From positions 1 to 29,114 of the forward strand of contig JAAEEL010000074.1 in NCBI GenBank assembly GCA_013415795.1: a stretch of 29,114 nucleotides of DNA, given 5' to 3'. This DNA comes from Methanocellales archaeon. GTDB lineage: Archaea; Halobacteriota; UBA148. Shown here piece by piece: positions 13,878 through 22,788 of the stretch. The notes under the pieces are model-generated. The model had not been told where the DNA came from and searched no databases. It was given only the letters and a program-made list of their open reading frames with translations. A program made the translations under genes and the position numbers. Numbering within the stretch: the first letter of the stretch is position 1; every line of letters begins with the position of its first letter.

Positions 13878-15560
13878 CTACTTGTGCGCAAAATACGCAA
13901 CTATCTCACCATCTATAGAATCAATCCTAACGAATCCAAATCTCTCGAATTGGACTACGTTACCCCACTCTGAGCTAATTCCACTTTCACCAATGCCATT
14001 ATATTCTTTATCTGGGCATATCACTTTTACTTTAACTCCTTCTTGGGGGCACCAGTGAATGATGTTAGCACCTTGTTTGGTGATGCCCAAATCGTTCCCG
14101 ATGTAGTTTGCACTAAGTGGGCACAAGCTCGTTATTTGGATATTGTATAAGTCTTTAAGCCTCAGCTTATCGCCTTTATTGATGCCTTCTATATCATCTT
14201 TGCATACAAAAACTTCTCCTTGCACTAAGATCTCTCTAAAGCCCCTACTATCTGTAGGATGGATTGGTGCTTTTGCTACAGTTGGCATTGTATTTTTTAT
14301 CTCTAATTTTATGGGATTCCAAACGAAAAAGTACCGATTTGCTATAGGATCTATAATCTTCCTGTTTTCAGCATATAATGTGTCTTTGCTAACAGCTATA
14401 TCGGTATTACTCACGCCGAGATCTACCATGAAATTTCTTATTGCCTCTGCTTGAATACCTCTCCTCCTTAGGGCTCGCACAGTTGGTAGACGTGGATCAT
14501 CCCAACCTTCATATTTACCCTCGTCGATTGCTCTTTTTATCTCACTTGTGCTGAACTTGCCAAATTCATGTATTTTAATACGTCCCCAATGACTTGTATT
14601 TGGATATTTCCAACCAAAATAGTCGTAGACGAATTTTTGTCTCCTCTCGCTATCCATCAAGTCTTTTCCTCTTATTATATGTGTGATTCCAAGCAAATGA
14701 TCCTCTATCGCAGACTCAAAATCCAACATGGGCCATACATCGTATTTGCGTCCAGCTCTAGGATGCGCTTCTTTGACAATCCTGAGAGCAACCCAATCGC
14801 GTAAAGCAGGATCTCTATGCTGGATGTTTGTCTTTATCCGCAGTACGGCTTCCCCTTCTTCATATTCGCCAGCCAACATTTTTTTCCAGTATTTTAGGTT
14901 GACATTGACATCTTGTTCTCGATGTGGACAAGCTCTCATTGAATCTTTAAAAATCTTAAACTCATCTCGATCACAAAAACAGACATATGCCTTACTCATT
15001 TTTATGAGCTTTTTAGCATATTGATAATATTTATCGATTCGGTCAGAGGCAATGAAAGTCTCATCTGGCTTAGCACCTAACCATTCACAATCTTCTTTGT
15101 ACCACTCATATGCTTCCAACATGGGTTTTTTAATCTTTGGATCGGTGTCATCAAATCTAAGGATGAACTTGCCGCTGTACATTTGTGCATACTCATGATT
15201 GATGATCACTCCTCTGGCAGTTCCCAATGTTGGCGGTCCGTTGGGATTGGGTGCAATTCGCATTTTTACCTCTTCCCTAACCTCCAAAGGTGGCAGTCCA
15301 CGCACCCTTTCCTTTTTTTTATGTAAAATCAGTTCAGGTGCAATTTTCTGGAGCCGTGCCAAACGCTCAGCATGTGTCATCGAATTTATTCTTTCTATGG
15401 CCCTCTGGACCAGAGGTATAATCTCACTTGTCTTTGTTCTAAGCCAGGTGCACTCACTCAGCACTTTGCCCATTACAGCATCAGCTAGGGGAGTTGAACC
15501 ATATTTGATGGCATTCTGCAATGCATATTTTTCAATTACTTCTTCTATCGATTCTCTCAT
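13878..15560 (-). CDS. gltX: Glutamyl-tRNA synthetase (archaeal, non-discriminating type likely)
   Basis: Class I synthetase of 560 residues that charges tRNA-Glu, and in many archaea tRNA-Gln for later amidation. APNPNGPPTLGTARG is the site of the HIGH motif; both His are replaced (Thr-Leu-Gly-Thr). FILRFDDTDPK, EDHLLGITHIIRGKDL and the KMSKS equivalent KFSTSEIKRAI follow. The C-terminal third is the beta-barrel anticodon-binding domain (GlnRS-like, as in archaea and eukaryotes). I recall the PTLG form from related Methanomicrobia, so the motif is probably a lineage variant rather than damage. AGGT lies 8 bases before ATG 15560. The L7Ae operon lies downstream on the same strand. Confidence 0.95.
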   Translation of the reverse strand: MRESIEEVIEKYALQNAIKYGSTPLADAVMGKVLSECTWLRTKTSEIIPLVQRAIERINSMTHAERLARLQKIAPELILHKKKERVRGLPPLEVREEVKMRIAPNPNGPPTLGTARGVIINHEYAQMYSGKFILRFDDTDPKIKKPMLEAYEWYKEDCEWLGAKPDETFIASDRIDKYYQYAKKLIKMSKAYVCFCDRDEFKIFKDSMRACPHREQDVNVNLKYWKKMLAGEYEEGEAVLRIKTNIQHRDPALRDWVALRIVKEAHPRAGRKYDVWPMLDFESAIEDHLLGITHIIRGKDLMDSERRQKFVYDYFGWKYPNTSHWGRIKIHEFGKFSTSEIKRAIDEGKYEGWDDPRLPTVRALRRRGIQAEAIRNFMVDLGVSNTDIAVSKDTLYAENRKIIDPIANRYFFVWNPIKLEIKNTMPTVAKAPIHPTDSRGFREILVQGEVFVCKDDIEGINKGDKLRLKDLYNIQITSLCPLSANYIGNDLGITKQGANIIHWCPQEGVKVKVICPDKEYNGIGESGISSEWGNVVQFERFGFVRIDSIDGEIVAYFAHK

Positions 15561-15663
15561 CGATGTAAACCTATCTTTTTATTACTTGAAATTATGTCAA
15601 CAAAACCTTTATCATATTAATGTCAAGTATCGATTGTCATTTTTTTTATTGGGGTGAAACAAT

Positions 15664-16854
15664 ATGTCAAATCATAGGCTGGAAATAGCGAAGAAGCACA
15701 TATTTTCAACCGGCTTAGGTGATATAGGGTCTTCCCTCTGCAGAGAAAACATGAAATACGGCATTGCGAAGATTCACTATGTACAGGAACAACTGGGAAT
15801 GGAAGTCAGTGCTACGTTCGTCTCTGGTCCAGACGAAACCGTCACTAAGAACAAAATGAGGTGGAAAAATGGGTTCGGATACGGCGGCAAGATTTCGTGG
15901 GGGGATGGAACTACTAAGGTTATAATTTTGGATGTGATGCCGAATGCCTGTGGTATGCTCGTCGGAGGCATGAACGAACCTCCAAAGCCTGGAAAACTTA
16001 TTGAGCGAATTAATGCCATAGAGACCACGGAATCATATATTGATGGTGTTAGAGTAGCATGGGATTTTAGTAAGAGCAACCATTTTATAGATGTATTCAA
16101 AGTCGTAAGATTAGCTGACATCGATTTTCCTGATTATGCATTCATAATCCATAGCGGGTCGCCAGAATTAAAGGGAGACAATGCTAAGGGGTTTGGACTG
16201 TATGTTCATGAAAGTGATATTCTGAGTGAAATGGCAGATACGATAGAAACGCCCTTTGGGAAATCAAAAGTAATTCTGGATAACGATGCTAGAGAATACC
16301 TACAATTCTTTCATTTTGCAGATAATTTCTCTAAGAAAAAAAGAATGTTAGCCGCAGAAATGTTGTTTGATAATTTTGAGAGGATATCAAATCCATTACA
16401 TCAGGGATTATTGAACTATAATGAGATTATTTTGGGGGCCCATTACATAAAAGATAAGGAGGACCTCTTATTTCCCCTGGTCCTAAGAGCAGATCTACCT
16501 GCTTATCTGATAAAGGGAAAAAAGAACCTGTCTGATGAGATGATTGAAATTCTAGGTTTTTCCAAGAGGGCAAAAAAACTGGGTGTTTATGCATCGTTAA
16601 AGAATGCAAATATCCTTCCCCACGGAGGAGGTTATACTTTCAGAGACCTACTCGCTGTTACAAATGTGATGGAAGTCGGAGGCGAGAGATACTTTGAGGT
16701 TGAGATGCACAATGCAGTAGGGCATAAGATATTTGGCAATCCAAAAGACATCGAGTTTATTTATAGGGGTAGAGAAGTTGTGATTAAAACGCTTGAACTA
16801 GGTCTAGGAGAGCTGGAGGCTAGGCTTATACCAGAATATGTGTTAAAGGTTTAA
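15664..16854 (+). CDS. Divergent RtcB-like protein (RNA ligase family paralogue)
   Basis: 396 residues. I read it as an RtcB relative because the metal and catalytic motifs occur in order: NACG (Cys96), SNHFIDV (Asn139-His140), IIHSGS (His163), a His near 260 in GAHYIKDKE, PHGGG (His320, matching the guanylylated His of RtcB PHGAGR), and a C-terminal ARLIPEYVLKV matching ARLRPLGVIKG (Lys395). Spacing from His163 onward is close to RtcB. About 60 residues are missing between the Cys and Asn-His motifs, the Asp before the Cys is absent, and the Arg after HGAG is Tyr. RtcB joins 2',3'-cyclic phosphate and 5'-OH RNA ends. Activity and substrate here are uncertain. GGGGTGAA precedes the ATG; its 3' end overlaps the convergent prenyl synthase by 4 bases. 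Confidence 0.7.
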   Translation: MSNHRLEIAKKHIFSTGLGDIGSSLCRENMKYGIAKIHYVQEQLGMEVSATFVSGPDETVTKNKMRWKNGFGYGGKISWGDGTTKVIILDVMPNACGMLVGGMNEPPKPGKLIERINAIETTESYIDGVRVAWDFSKSNHFIDVFKVVRLADIDFPDYAFIIHSGSPELKGDNAKGFGLYVHESDILSEMADTIETPFGKSKVILDNDAREYLQFFHFADNFSKKKRMLAAEMLFDNFERISNPLHQGLLNYNEIILGAHYIKDKEDLLFPLVLRADLPAYLIKGKKNLSDEMIEILGFSKRAKKLGVYASLKNANILPHGGGYTFRDLLAVTNVMEVGGERYFEVEMHNAVGHKIFGNPKDIEFIYRGREVVIKTLELGLGELEARLIPEYVLKV

Positions 16855-17813
16855 TATGTGCGAGTAACCATATAGTCTGCCAGTTCCATCAAAAGTTCCT
16901 TTGGCCTAGAATCTGGCAACACATCTAACTTGGATTTCCCCTGTTCAACTAGTTCAACTGCCTTATCCATCGCATAATCGATTGATCCTAAATCGCGTAA
17001 TTGCTGAACTGCAGCATCGATCTCCTCTCTAGAGGCTTTTCTACTAAGTGAATATAACTTATTGGAGTTTTTGAGTGCATGAATAATTATCAATGTCTTT
17101 TTCTTTTCCATGAGGTCATTACCTCTCCTCTTTCCTATTTTCACTTCTGGTATTATCAAATCCAAAACATCGTCCCGTATCTGAAATCCAACTCCAATTT
17201 TGATTTCTGCTTCCCATAATGATTTAGCAATCTTGTTAGTTGCACCGCCGAGCAAACCACCAATCATGGCAGATGTCGCAAATAGGACGCTTGTTTTCTT
17301 TTGAACCATATCCATATACTCATTCTCGCTGACAGAACCTCTTTTCTCAAACTCCATGTCCATCCATTGACCTTCGCAAATATCTGCGCACGTTTTCGAG
17401 AGAATACATATGCAGCGTGATATTATCTTCGGCGGGGCATCAATCTGTGCGATGATCTCGAATGCCTTTGAATATAAAGTGTTTCCTGCTAGTATTGCTG
17501 CAGGCAACCCCCATTTTAAATGAACTGTTGGATGCCCCCTACGTAATTCGTCTTGGTCCATGATATCGTCGTGAATGAGCGTGAAATTATGAATTAGCTC
17601 AATGGCAACTGCTGCAGGAAGTACTTTTTGTATGTCACCACCAACTGACTCAGCTGCTATGATCAACATAGCCGGACGAATTCGTTTGCCGCCAGCATCT
17701 AATAAATATCGGGATGCTTTATAAAGTTCCTCTGGCTGTATGATGGGCAATAGTTTCTCTATGGCTTCATCCACCATCTTCCCCCTTTTTTTTATTTCTT
17801 CTAGTACTTGCAT
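16851..17813 (-). CDS. idsA: Polyprenyl (geranylgeranyl/farnesyl) diphosphate synthase
   Basis: Adds isopentenyl units to allylic diphosphates to make the C15-C20 precursors of archaeal ether lipids. 320 residues. GGKRIRPAM is the substrate-binding motif, LIHDDIMD the first Asp-rich motif (DDxxD) and FQIRDDVLD the second. In the chain-length region before the first motif, AVAIELIHNFT lacks an obvious bulky block, compatible with C20. The ATG is preceded by GGTGATGCCCC, which overlaps the end of RNase J. It ends the mevalonate-pathway gene run. Confidence 0.95.
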   Translation of the reverse strand: MQVLEEIKKRGKMVDEAIEKLLPIIQPEELYKASRYLLDAGGKRIRPAMLIIAAESVGGDIQKVLPAAVAIELIHNFTLIHDDIMDQDELRRGHPTVHLKWGLPAAILAGNTLYSKAFEIIAQIDAPPKIISRCICILSKTCADICEGQWMDMEFEKRGSVSENEYMDMVQKKTSVLFATSAMIGGLLGGATNKIAKSLWEAEIKIGVGFQIRDDVLDLIIPEVKIGKRRGNDLMEKKKTLIIIHALKNSNKLYSLSRKASREEIDAAVQQLRDLGSIDYAMDKAVELVEQGKSKLDVLPDSRPKELLMELADYMVTRTY

Positions 17814-17819
17814 GGGGCA

Positions 17820-19154
17820 TCACCTGAGACAAAGTTCTTGTCCATTACGTAAAATATGGACGGTATCACCCAATACGTAGCCAGCTTCCTCTGCTAATTC
17901 TGCATATGCAGAAGTCATGCCAAGATCTCCATGTGAAGGTATGACCTGCTCAGGATTGACCATTCTAAGTAACTCCCAATGGTCCTCCCTAGATGCGTGT
18001 CCAGAAACGTGCACGTTATCATATATCCTAGCACCTTTCATTCGTAGTTTAGTCTCGGCAATATACCTATTGGCAGCACTAAGTGGATTTGGTATCACAT
18101 TTGCCGAGAATACGACTTTATCCCCGCTTTCGATTCCATAGGGGGTTGAATCATTTGCGATTCTGGAGAGAACAGCACCAGGTTCTCCTTGATGCCCAGT
18201 TAATATTATCAAATATTTGTCCTTACCTTCTGTCATGGCCTTTTTAAGGGCTTTATCTATCGACTTCCTACTTCCGCGTACCTCTGCGGAATAATCAATG
18301 TATCCCAATCGCTTTGCTGCTCCAGAATACCTATCCATAGATCTACCAAGTAATATTGGAAGTCGCCCCATTTTATCTGCTGCTTCAACTATCGTTTTTA
18401 TTCTTGATATATGCGAAGAGAACGTCGTTACAAGCACACCAGATTTTGTTTCTTCAGTGCCTACCAGTACATCCGTGACCATATCACGCGCGATCTGCTC
18501 AGATGGAGTTTTGCCAGAACGTTGAACATTGGTACTCTCTGTGATCATGGCAACTACTCCCTTTCTCCCCAAACTTTTTAATCGATTAAAGTCAGGAGCA
18601 TCTCCAAGAACAGGTGTCCTGTCTAGTTTAAAGTCGTTTGCGTAGAGAATTATTCCTTCTGGAGTATGAATTGCAACAAACACACAATCGATTATACTAT
18701 GCTGACCCCCAATGAATTCTACAGAAATGTCCTCTGTAAGGGTGTACGTCTCACCAGCATTTAGTATATTTAGTTTATTTTCCACACCGAACTTCCTCTC
18801 TGATTCTATCTGCTGTGCTATCAATTCAATTGTGAAGGGTGTACCTATGATTGGAGCATTATATCGATGCGCTAGCTTTGGAATTGCACCTATATGGTCC
18901 AAATGACCATGAGTGCAGACGATAGCTTTGACGTCACCCTCAACATTGTTCATGACCGTATCATCTGGTATGGCACCAGCCTTGATAAGATCTAATGAGT
19001 GCATTTTTTCCGTCTCCGCATCTTCATGAATTTGAACCCTATCAAGACGAAGGCCCATATCCATTATCACTATGTCCTTTCCGTAGCGGATCGCAGTCAT
19101 GTTCCTTCCAACCTCGTCGTATCCTCCGACTGCAATGATTCCTATATCTTTCAT
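17820..19154 (-). CDS. rnj: Ribonuclease J (archaeal aRNase J)
   Basis: Metallo-beta-lactamase/beta-CASP nuclease, 444 residues, probably a 5'-3' exonuclease. GGYDEVGRNM opens the protein, HGHLDHIGA is the metal motif, GGQHSIIDC carries a conserved His, and NDFKLDRTPV follows. The beta-CASP domain has TTFSSHISRI, LTGHQGEPGAVLSR and SGHASREDH. The end has PSHGDLGM. There is no long C-terminal extension as in bacterial RNase J. It overlaps fni by 4 bases (ATGA). Its position inside the isoprenoid operon is common in euryarchaea and does not imply a role in lipid synthesis. Confidence 0.94.
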   Translation of the reverse strand: MKDIGIIAVGGYDEVGRNMTAIRYGKDIVIMDMGLRLDRVQIHEDAETEKMHSLDLIKAGAIPDDTVMNNVEGDVKAIVCTHGHLDHIGAIPKLAHRYNAPIIGTPFTIELIAQQIESERKFGVENKLNILNAGETYTLTEDISVEFIGGQHSIIDCVFVAIHTPEGIILYANDFKLDRTPVLGDAPDFNRLKSLGRKGVVAMITESTNVQRSGKTPSEQIARDMVTDVLVGTEETKSGVLVTTFSSHISRIKTIVEAADKMGRLPILLGRSMDRYSGAAKRLGYIDYSAEVRGSRKSIDKALKKAMTEGKDKYLIILTGHQGEPGAVLSRIANDSTPYGIESGDKVVFSANVIPNPLSAANRYIAETKLRMKGARIYDNVHVSGHASREDHWELLRMVNPEQVIPSHGDLGMTSAYAELAEEAGYVLGDTVHILRNGQELCLR

Positions 19155-20230
19155 CTAGAAAACCTCGCCGTATCAAATCCTCTTTGTTCTAAAGACTCTC
19201 TCGTATCGCCCTTTATGATAAGTTGAGCATTGCTTAAATCCTCTATGGTAGGACAACCAATTAGAAACATCGCCACTTTCAGCTCCTCTATCATCCTTTT
19301 CAGTGCATCAACTACTTCTTGGCTGCCTTTCATAGCAGGTGTCACTAGGGGCAGTGCAATCCCACAAAGAGAAGCTCCAAGAGCAATACACTTTGCCATG
19401 TGTATCCCATTGCGTATGCCGCCAGTTGCAACAATCGGAACGCCAACAGATGATTCGACGATGCTGACGGCGGTAGGAGTGCCCCAGTTCCAGAACAATT
19501 CACCCATATGTTCTGATATTTTGTCTCCTTCTGCTCTTGCTCGATAGACCTCTACTCCTGCCCAAGAAGTTCCACCAAGTCCTCCAACGTCTATCGCAGC
19601 AACACCCGCCTCTTTTAACGCTACTGCAACTGCATGTGATATTCCTGCACCAGTCTCTTTTGCGATCACAGGAACGCTTACTTCAGCACATATTGATCGG
19701 ATCGCTTTAATGCAATTTCTCGCATCAACCTCTCCCTCTGGTTGAATTGCCTCCTGCAAAAAGTTCAGGTGAATCGACATGGCATCTGCATCGACCATTT
19801 CTATCGCGCGTTCTATATCTTTTATGCCGTATTCCCTCAGTTGGGCAGCACCTATATTTGCATAGATGAATGCATTTGGAGCAACATCTCTTACAATGCG
19901 AAATGAATCTTCACAATTTGAATCCTCTAAAGCTGCCCTTTGGCTACCCACTCCGATACCAATACCAATCTCCTCTGCTGCTCTTGCTAATGCTTCATTC
20001 ACCTTCTTTGTATTAGGGTGACCGCCTGTCATGGATGCTATGATAACAGGCGCGTTAAAATGCTTTCCCAGAAATGCTGTGCCCAGCTCAACATCTTCCA
20101 TATGAATCTCTGGCAACGCACTATTAACTAACCTAATATCCTCAAATCCGCTAGAAGTGGATTCAACATTCTTCTCTGCACAAAGCCGCAGGTGTTCTAT
20201 CTTTCTATCAGATGTGCCCAGATCAATCAC
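19151..20230 (-). CDS. fni: Type 2 isopentenyl-diphosphate delta-isomerase
   Basis: FMN-dependent enzyme that interconverts IPP and DMAPP. Signatures: RKIEHL at the start, ASMTGGHP, GIGVGSQRAALED, SIHLNFLQEAIQPEG, KETGAGIS, DVGGLGGTSWAGVE and ATGGIRNG (FMN phosphate site). The frame opens at GTG 20263, but GTG 20230 places RKIEHL nine residues from the start, as in relatives, and limits the overlap with IPK to 8 bases. Neither GTG has a strong ribosome binding site, so the start is uncertain. RNase J follows with an ATGA overlap. Confidence 0.94.
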   Translation of the reverse strand: MIDLGTSDRKIEHLRLCAEKNVESTSSGFEDIRLVNSALPEIHMEDVELGTAFLGKHFNAPVIIASMTGGHPNTKKVNEALARAAEEIGIGIGVGSQRAALEDSNCEDSFRIVRDVAPNAFIYANIGAAQLREYGIKDIERAIEMVDADAMSIHLNFLQEAIQPEGEVDARNCIKAIRSICAEVSVPVIAKETGAGISHAVAVALKEAGVAAIDVGGLGGTSWAGVEVYRARAEGDKISEHMGELFWNWGTPTAVSIVESSVGVPIVATGGIRNGIHMAKCIALGASLCGIALPLVTPAMKGSQEVVDALKRMIEELKVAMFLIGCPTIEDLSNAQLIIKGDTRESLEQRGFDTARFSR

Positions 20231-20990
20231 CTCTGATGATCGTACCGAAATTTCTTTCACCACTTAAGAAATTCATTATAAGTCCTTTTCTTGATGCATT
20301 AAATATGTGAGATGGGATGCCGTCTTCTGCAAGTTTGATCAACTCATTTGCCTTTGACAACATCCCTCCAGTGACATCAATATCCTTTGATCCTTTTAAC
20401 AATTTTTTCATATTACAAAAAGTTTTTGGAGTAATGACATCAATAACTCCTTCATTATCCATTATCCCGTCCACATCCGTTCCAATACCCACTCTCTTCG
20501 CATTTAAGCACCTTGCAATATGTGAGACTATCTGATCGCCAGATAGTATTGCTCTCCCCAAAACTTCGTCCATTACTACGTCGCCATGAACTACTGGTAC
20601 TATCTCGTTTTTTAGCATCAGTCTAATTTGATCTGTCATCATTTTCTTTACCCTTCCCTTGATTGAAACCGTACAACTTAGTGGGTGAATGGGCATAACC
20701 GGAAATCCACTCTGGACCAATTTTTCTATGAATATTCTATTAAGTTCTTTTACTATCTCATGGGTGATTAGAGTATAATAACTACACTTTCCATTTCCAT
20801 CTAAGTCAAATCTCTTGGCTTGAGGATGCCCGAAAGATCCTGCGCCATGGACTATGACCAAATCTTTTAAACCTGCGTAGGCAATCTCTTTTGCAATCCG
20901 TTCGATCTCTTTCAATTTAAGAGTTCTCTCTTTACTTTTATCCGTCAGTACACTTCCGCCGATCTTTATAACCGTGATCTCACCCATCAT
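20223..20990 (-). CDS. ipk: Isopentenyl phosphate kinase
   Basis: Phosphorylates isopentenyl phosphate to IPP in the archaeal mevalonate pathway. Amino-acid-kinase fold, 255 residues. VIKIGGSVLTDK is the ATP loop, HGAGSFGHP contains the His that marks IPK rather than other kinases of this fold, and VVHGDVV, SGDQIVSHIA, GTDVDGI and DVTGGMLSK follow. Two ATGs (20990 and 20987) are adjacent; the start overlaps the end of mvk by 8-11 bases, indicating translational coupling. It lies between mvk and fni. Confidence 0.95.
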   Translation of the reverse strand: MMGEITVIKIGGSVLTDKSKERTLKLKEIERIAKEIAYAGLKDLVIVHGAGSFGHPQAKRFDLDGNGKCSYYTLITHEIVKELNRIFIEKLVQSGFPVMPIHPLSCTVSIKGRVKKMMTDQIRLMLKNEIVPVVHGDVVMDEVLGRAILSGDQIVSHIARCLNAKRVGIGTDVDGIMDNEGVIDVITPKTFCNMKKLLKGSKDIDVTGGMLSKANELIKLAEDGIPSHIFNASRKGLIMNFLSGERNFGTIIRGD

Positions 20991-21852
20991 GTGTTACCCC
21001 TGTTTCTGTCACTTTTGTATAGATGGCACGCCCGCCAACACTTTCTATTGCAGATGCAACTTCTTCCATATCATCAACATCTACAAGTGCCACCATACAT
21101 CCTCCACCGCCAGCACCAGTTATCTTTGCTCCGAATGCACCTGCTTTTCTTGCAGCATATATCTGTTTAGCTAACTCTGAACTTCCAACACCTAAGGATT
21201 CAAGCAAACCTTGATTTACATTCATCAACTCGCCAATGTTCTTATAATCTCCTTTCTCTACTAAATACTCGCCTTTTTTTGCTAATTCTCCGATTATATG
21301 GAACAAGGGCTGGATTATATCCGAATGCCTATCTTTGAGTTTGGCTACCTGGTCTACAATCTCTTTGGTTGATGAGGAAAGACCAGTGTTTCCGATTACT
21401 ACGCCGCAGTTTAAGCTATTCAATCTCTTGCAGGATGGCAAAAAAATGACACCGCCCATAGTAGAAACGAACGTATCAGTCAAGCTTGCAGCACCTTGCA
21501 CGTCTCTTTCAACTTCGTGCCCCAGGTGAGCTATCTCTTCTTTGCTTAAACCGACGTCAAATTCTATATTTAATGCAAACAAAGTTGCAATAGTAACAGC
21601 AGCAGAGGATCCCAGCCCAGATCCAGTAGGAATATCAGAATGGATATCTATGTTTACCCTCTCCAACTCCACCAGTTCAGAAATCTTTTTGACAGCTCCA
21701 GCGACATACGGACTAGCGATCTTTGACTTTTTTCCCTCTCGGACTCTAACACTGGTTCTTAGTTCTATGGCACAAGCAATAGCAGGCTCTCCATAGACCA
21801 CAGCATGTTCTCCAAATAAGAATATTTTTCCGGGCGCTGAACAAATAACCAT
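20980..21852 (-). CDS. mvk: Mevalonate kinase
   Basis: GHMP-family kinase that makes mevalonate 5-phosphate. 290 residues. APGKIFLFGEHAVVYGEPA is the N-terminal signature, PTGSGLGSSAAVTIA the ATP-binding motif, TDTFVSTMGG carries the catalytic Asp, and KITGAGGGGCMVAL is the third GHMP motif. TGAGG precedes the ATG, 7 bases after the TIM-barrel gene. It overlaps ipk, so lipid-precursor steps are encoded as a coupled set. Confidence 0.96.
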   Translation of the reverse strand: MVICSAPGKIFLFGEHAVVYGEPAIACAIELRTSVRVREGKKSKIASPYVAGAVKKISELVELERVNIDIHSDIPTGSGLGSSAAVTIATLFALNIEFDVGLSKEEIAHLGHEVERDVQGAASLTDTFVSTMGGVIFLPSCKRLNSLNCGVVIGNTGLSSSTKEIVDQVAKLKDRHSDIIQPLFHIIGELAKKGEYLVEKGDYKNIGELMNVNQGLLESLGVGSSELAKQIYAARKAGAFGAKITGAGGGGCMVALVDVDDMEEVASAIESVGGRAIYTKVTETGVTHDG

Positions 21853-21859
21853 AAAATCC

Positions 21860-22684
21860 TCATAACTCTTTCAACAGATCTTTTAGTTCGTCTCTGCTGA
21901 GTTTAACGAACTTATCTGGATCGCTCGGGATCCATCCTTCGATGATTAAAAATCCCTTATAATCTTTTTCGATAAGCTTGGATAGTACTGCCCCATAATC
22001 GATGTTACCAACTCCTATCGGCAAGTGGTCATTAGACCCTTTGTTATCGCTAACATGAACGTGTTTTATGAGTTTTCCAAGCTCTTCGATAAAATCAACG
22101 GGCGGAATTCCGGTTGTATTGGAATGGGCGACGTCAAATGCCACTCTCAAATTTTTTGAACCCACATCTTCGATTATCTTTATCAATTCTGTTGAGTGTA
22201 CTGCCAATGCCTTAGGATTACTGGAAAGGTTCTCGAGACCTATGAACATATCCGCTCCGCACGCATAATCTGCAATATCTATAAGGGTACCTATCAGAAC
22301 CTCATATACCATATCTCTAGGGTATTTCTTTGATGAAACAAATCCCGGATGTATCACAAGAACTTCTGCGTTCAGATAAGAAGCAACATCGACCGCTTCT
22401 CTTAATTGTCTAATCGCTTCAGACCTTATTCCAGGATTAAAGCTTGCGATGTTAATGTCATGATAAGGTGCATGCACGGAAACGCTCAGATCGCAAGAAT
22501 CTAAGCTCTCCTTTATCAATTCCCTCTCCTTTTTTGCTCCTTCTGTTCCCCAATTTGTGTAAAAAGGATTTTCACATACGATTTCTACACAGGAGAATTC
22601 CATATCTCGCATGTGTTCTACGGCTGCTGGCAGATTATGGTTCTTATAATTCCAATATACTGACACAGATGCACCAATTTGCAT
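21860..22684 (-). CDS. Xylose isomerase-like TIM-barrel protein
   Basis: 274 residues with the sugar-phosphate isomerase/AP endonuclease 2 fold. Metal-ligand motifs appear in order: SVHAPYHDI, LVIHPGFVS, GLENLSS, VAFDVAHSN, HVHVSDNKGSNDHLPIG and IIEGW. These fit a divalent-metal barrel acting on a sugar or related substrate, or an endonuclease IV relative; the motif order alone does not separate them. It is the first gene of the mevalonate run, 7 bases before mvk. The 104-base region upstream, shared with the divergent antiporter gene, contains CAACT-ATA-AGTTG next to the ATG. Confidence 0.85.
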   Translation of the reverse strand: MQIGASVSVYWNYKNHNLPAAVEHMRDMEFSCVEIVCENPFYTNWGTEGAKKERELIKESLDSCDLSVSVHAPYHDINIASFNPGIRSEAIRQLREAVDVASYLNAEVLVIHPGFVSSKKYPRDMVYEVLIGTLIDIADYACGADMFIGLENLSSNPKALAVHSTELIKIIEDVGSKNLRVAFDVAHSNTTGIPPVDFIEELGKLIKHVHVSDNKGSNDHLPIGVGNIDYGAVLSKLIEKDYKGFLIIEGWIPSDPDKFVKLSRDELKDLLKEL

Positions 22685-22788
22685 AGTTCAACTATAAGTT
22701 GGAATTCCATGATAAAAGTATGCGTTACATATGAAAGAAAAATTTTCAATCATTATCTATATAAACGATCATGAGTTACCTTTAATGA

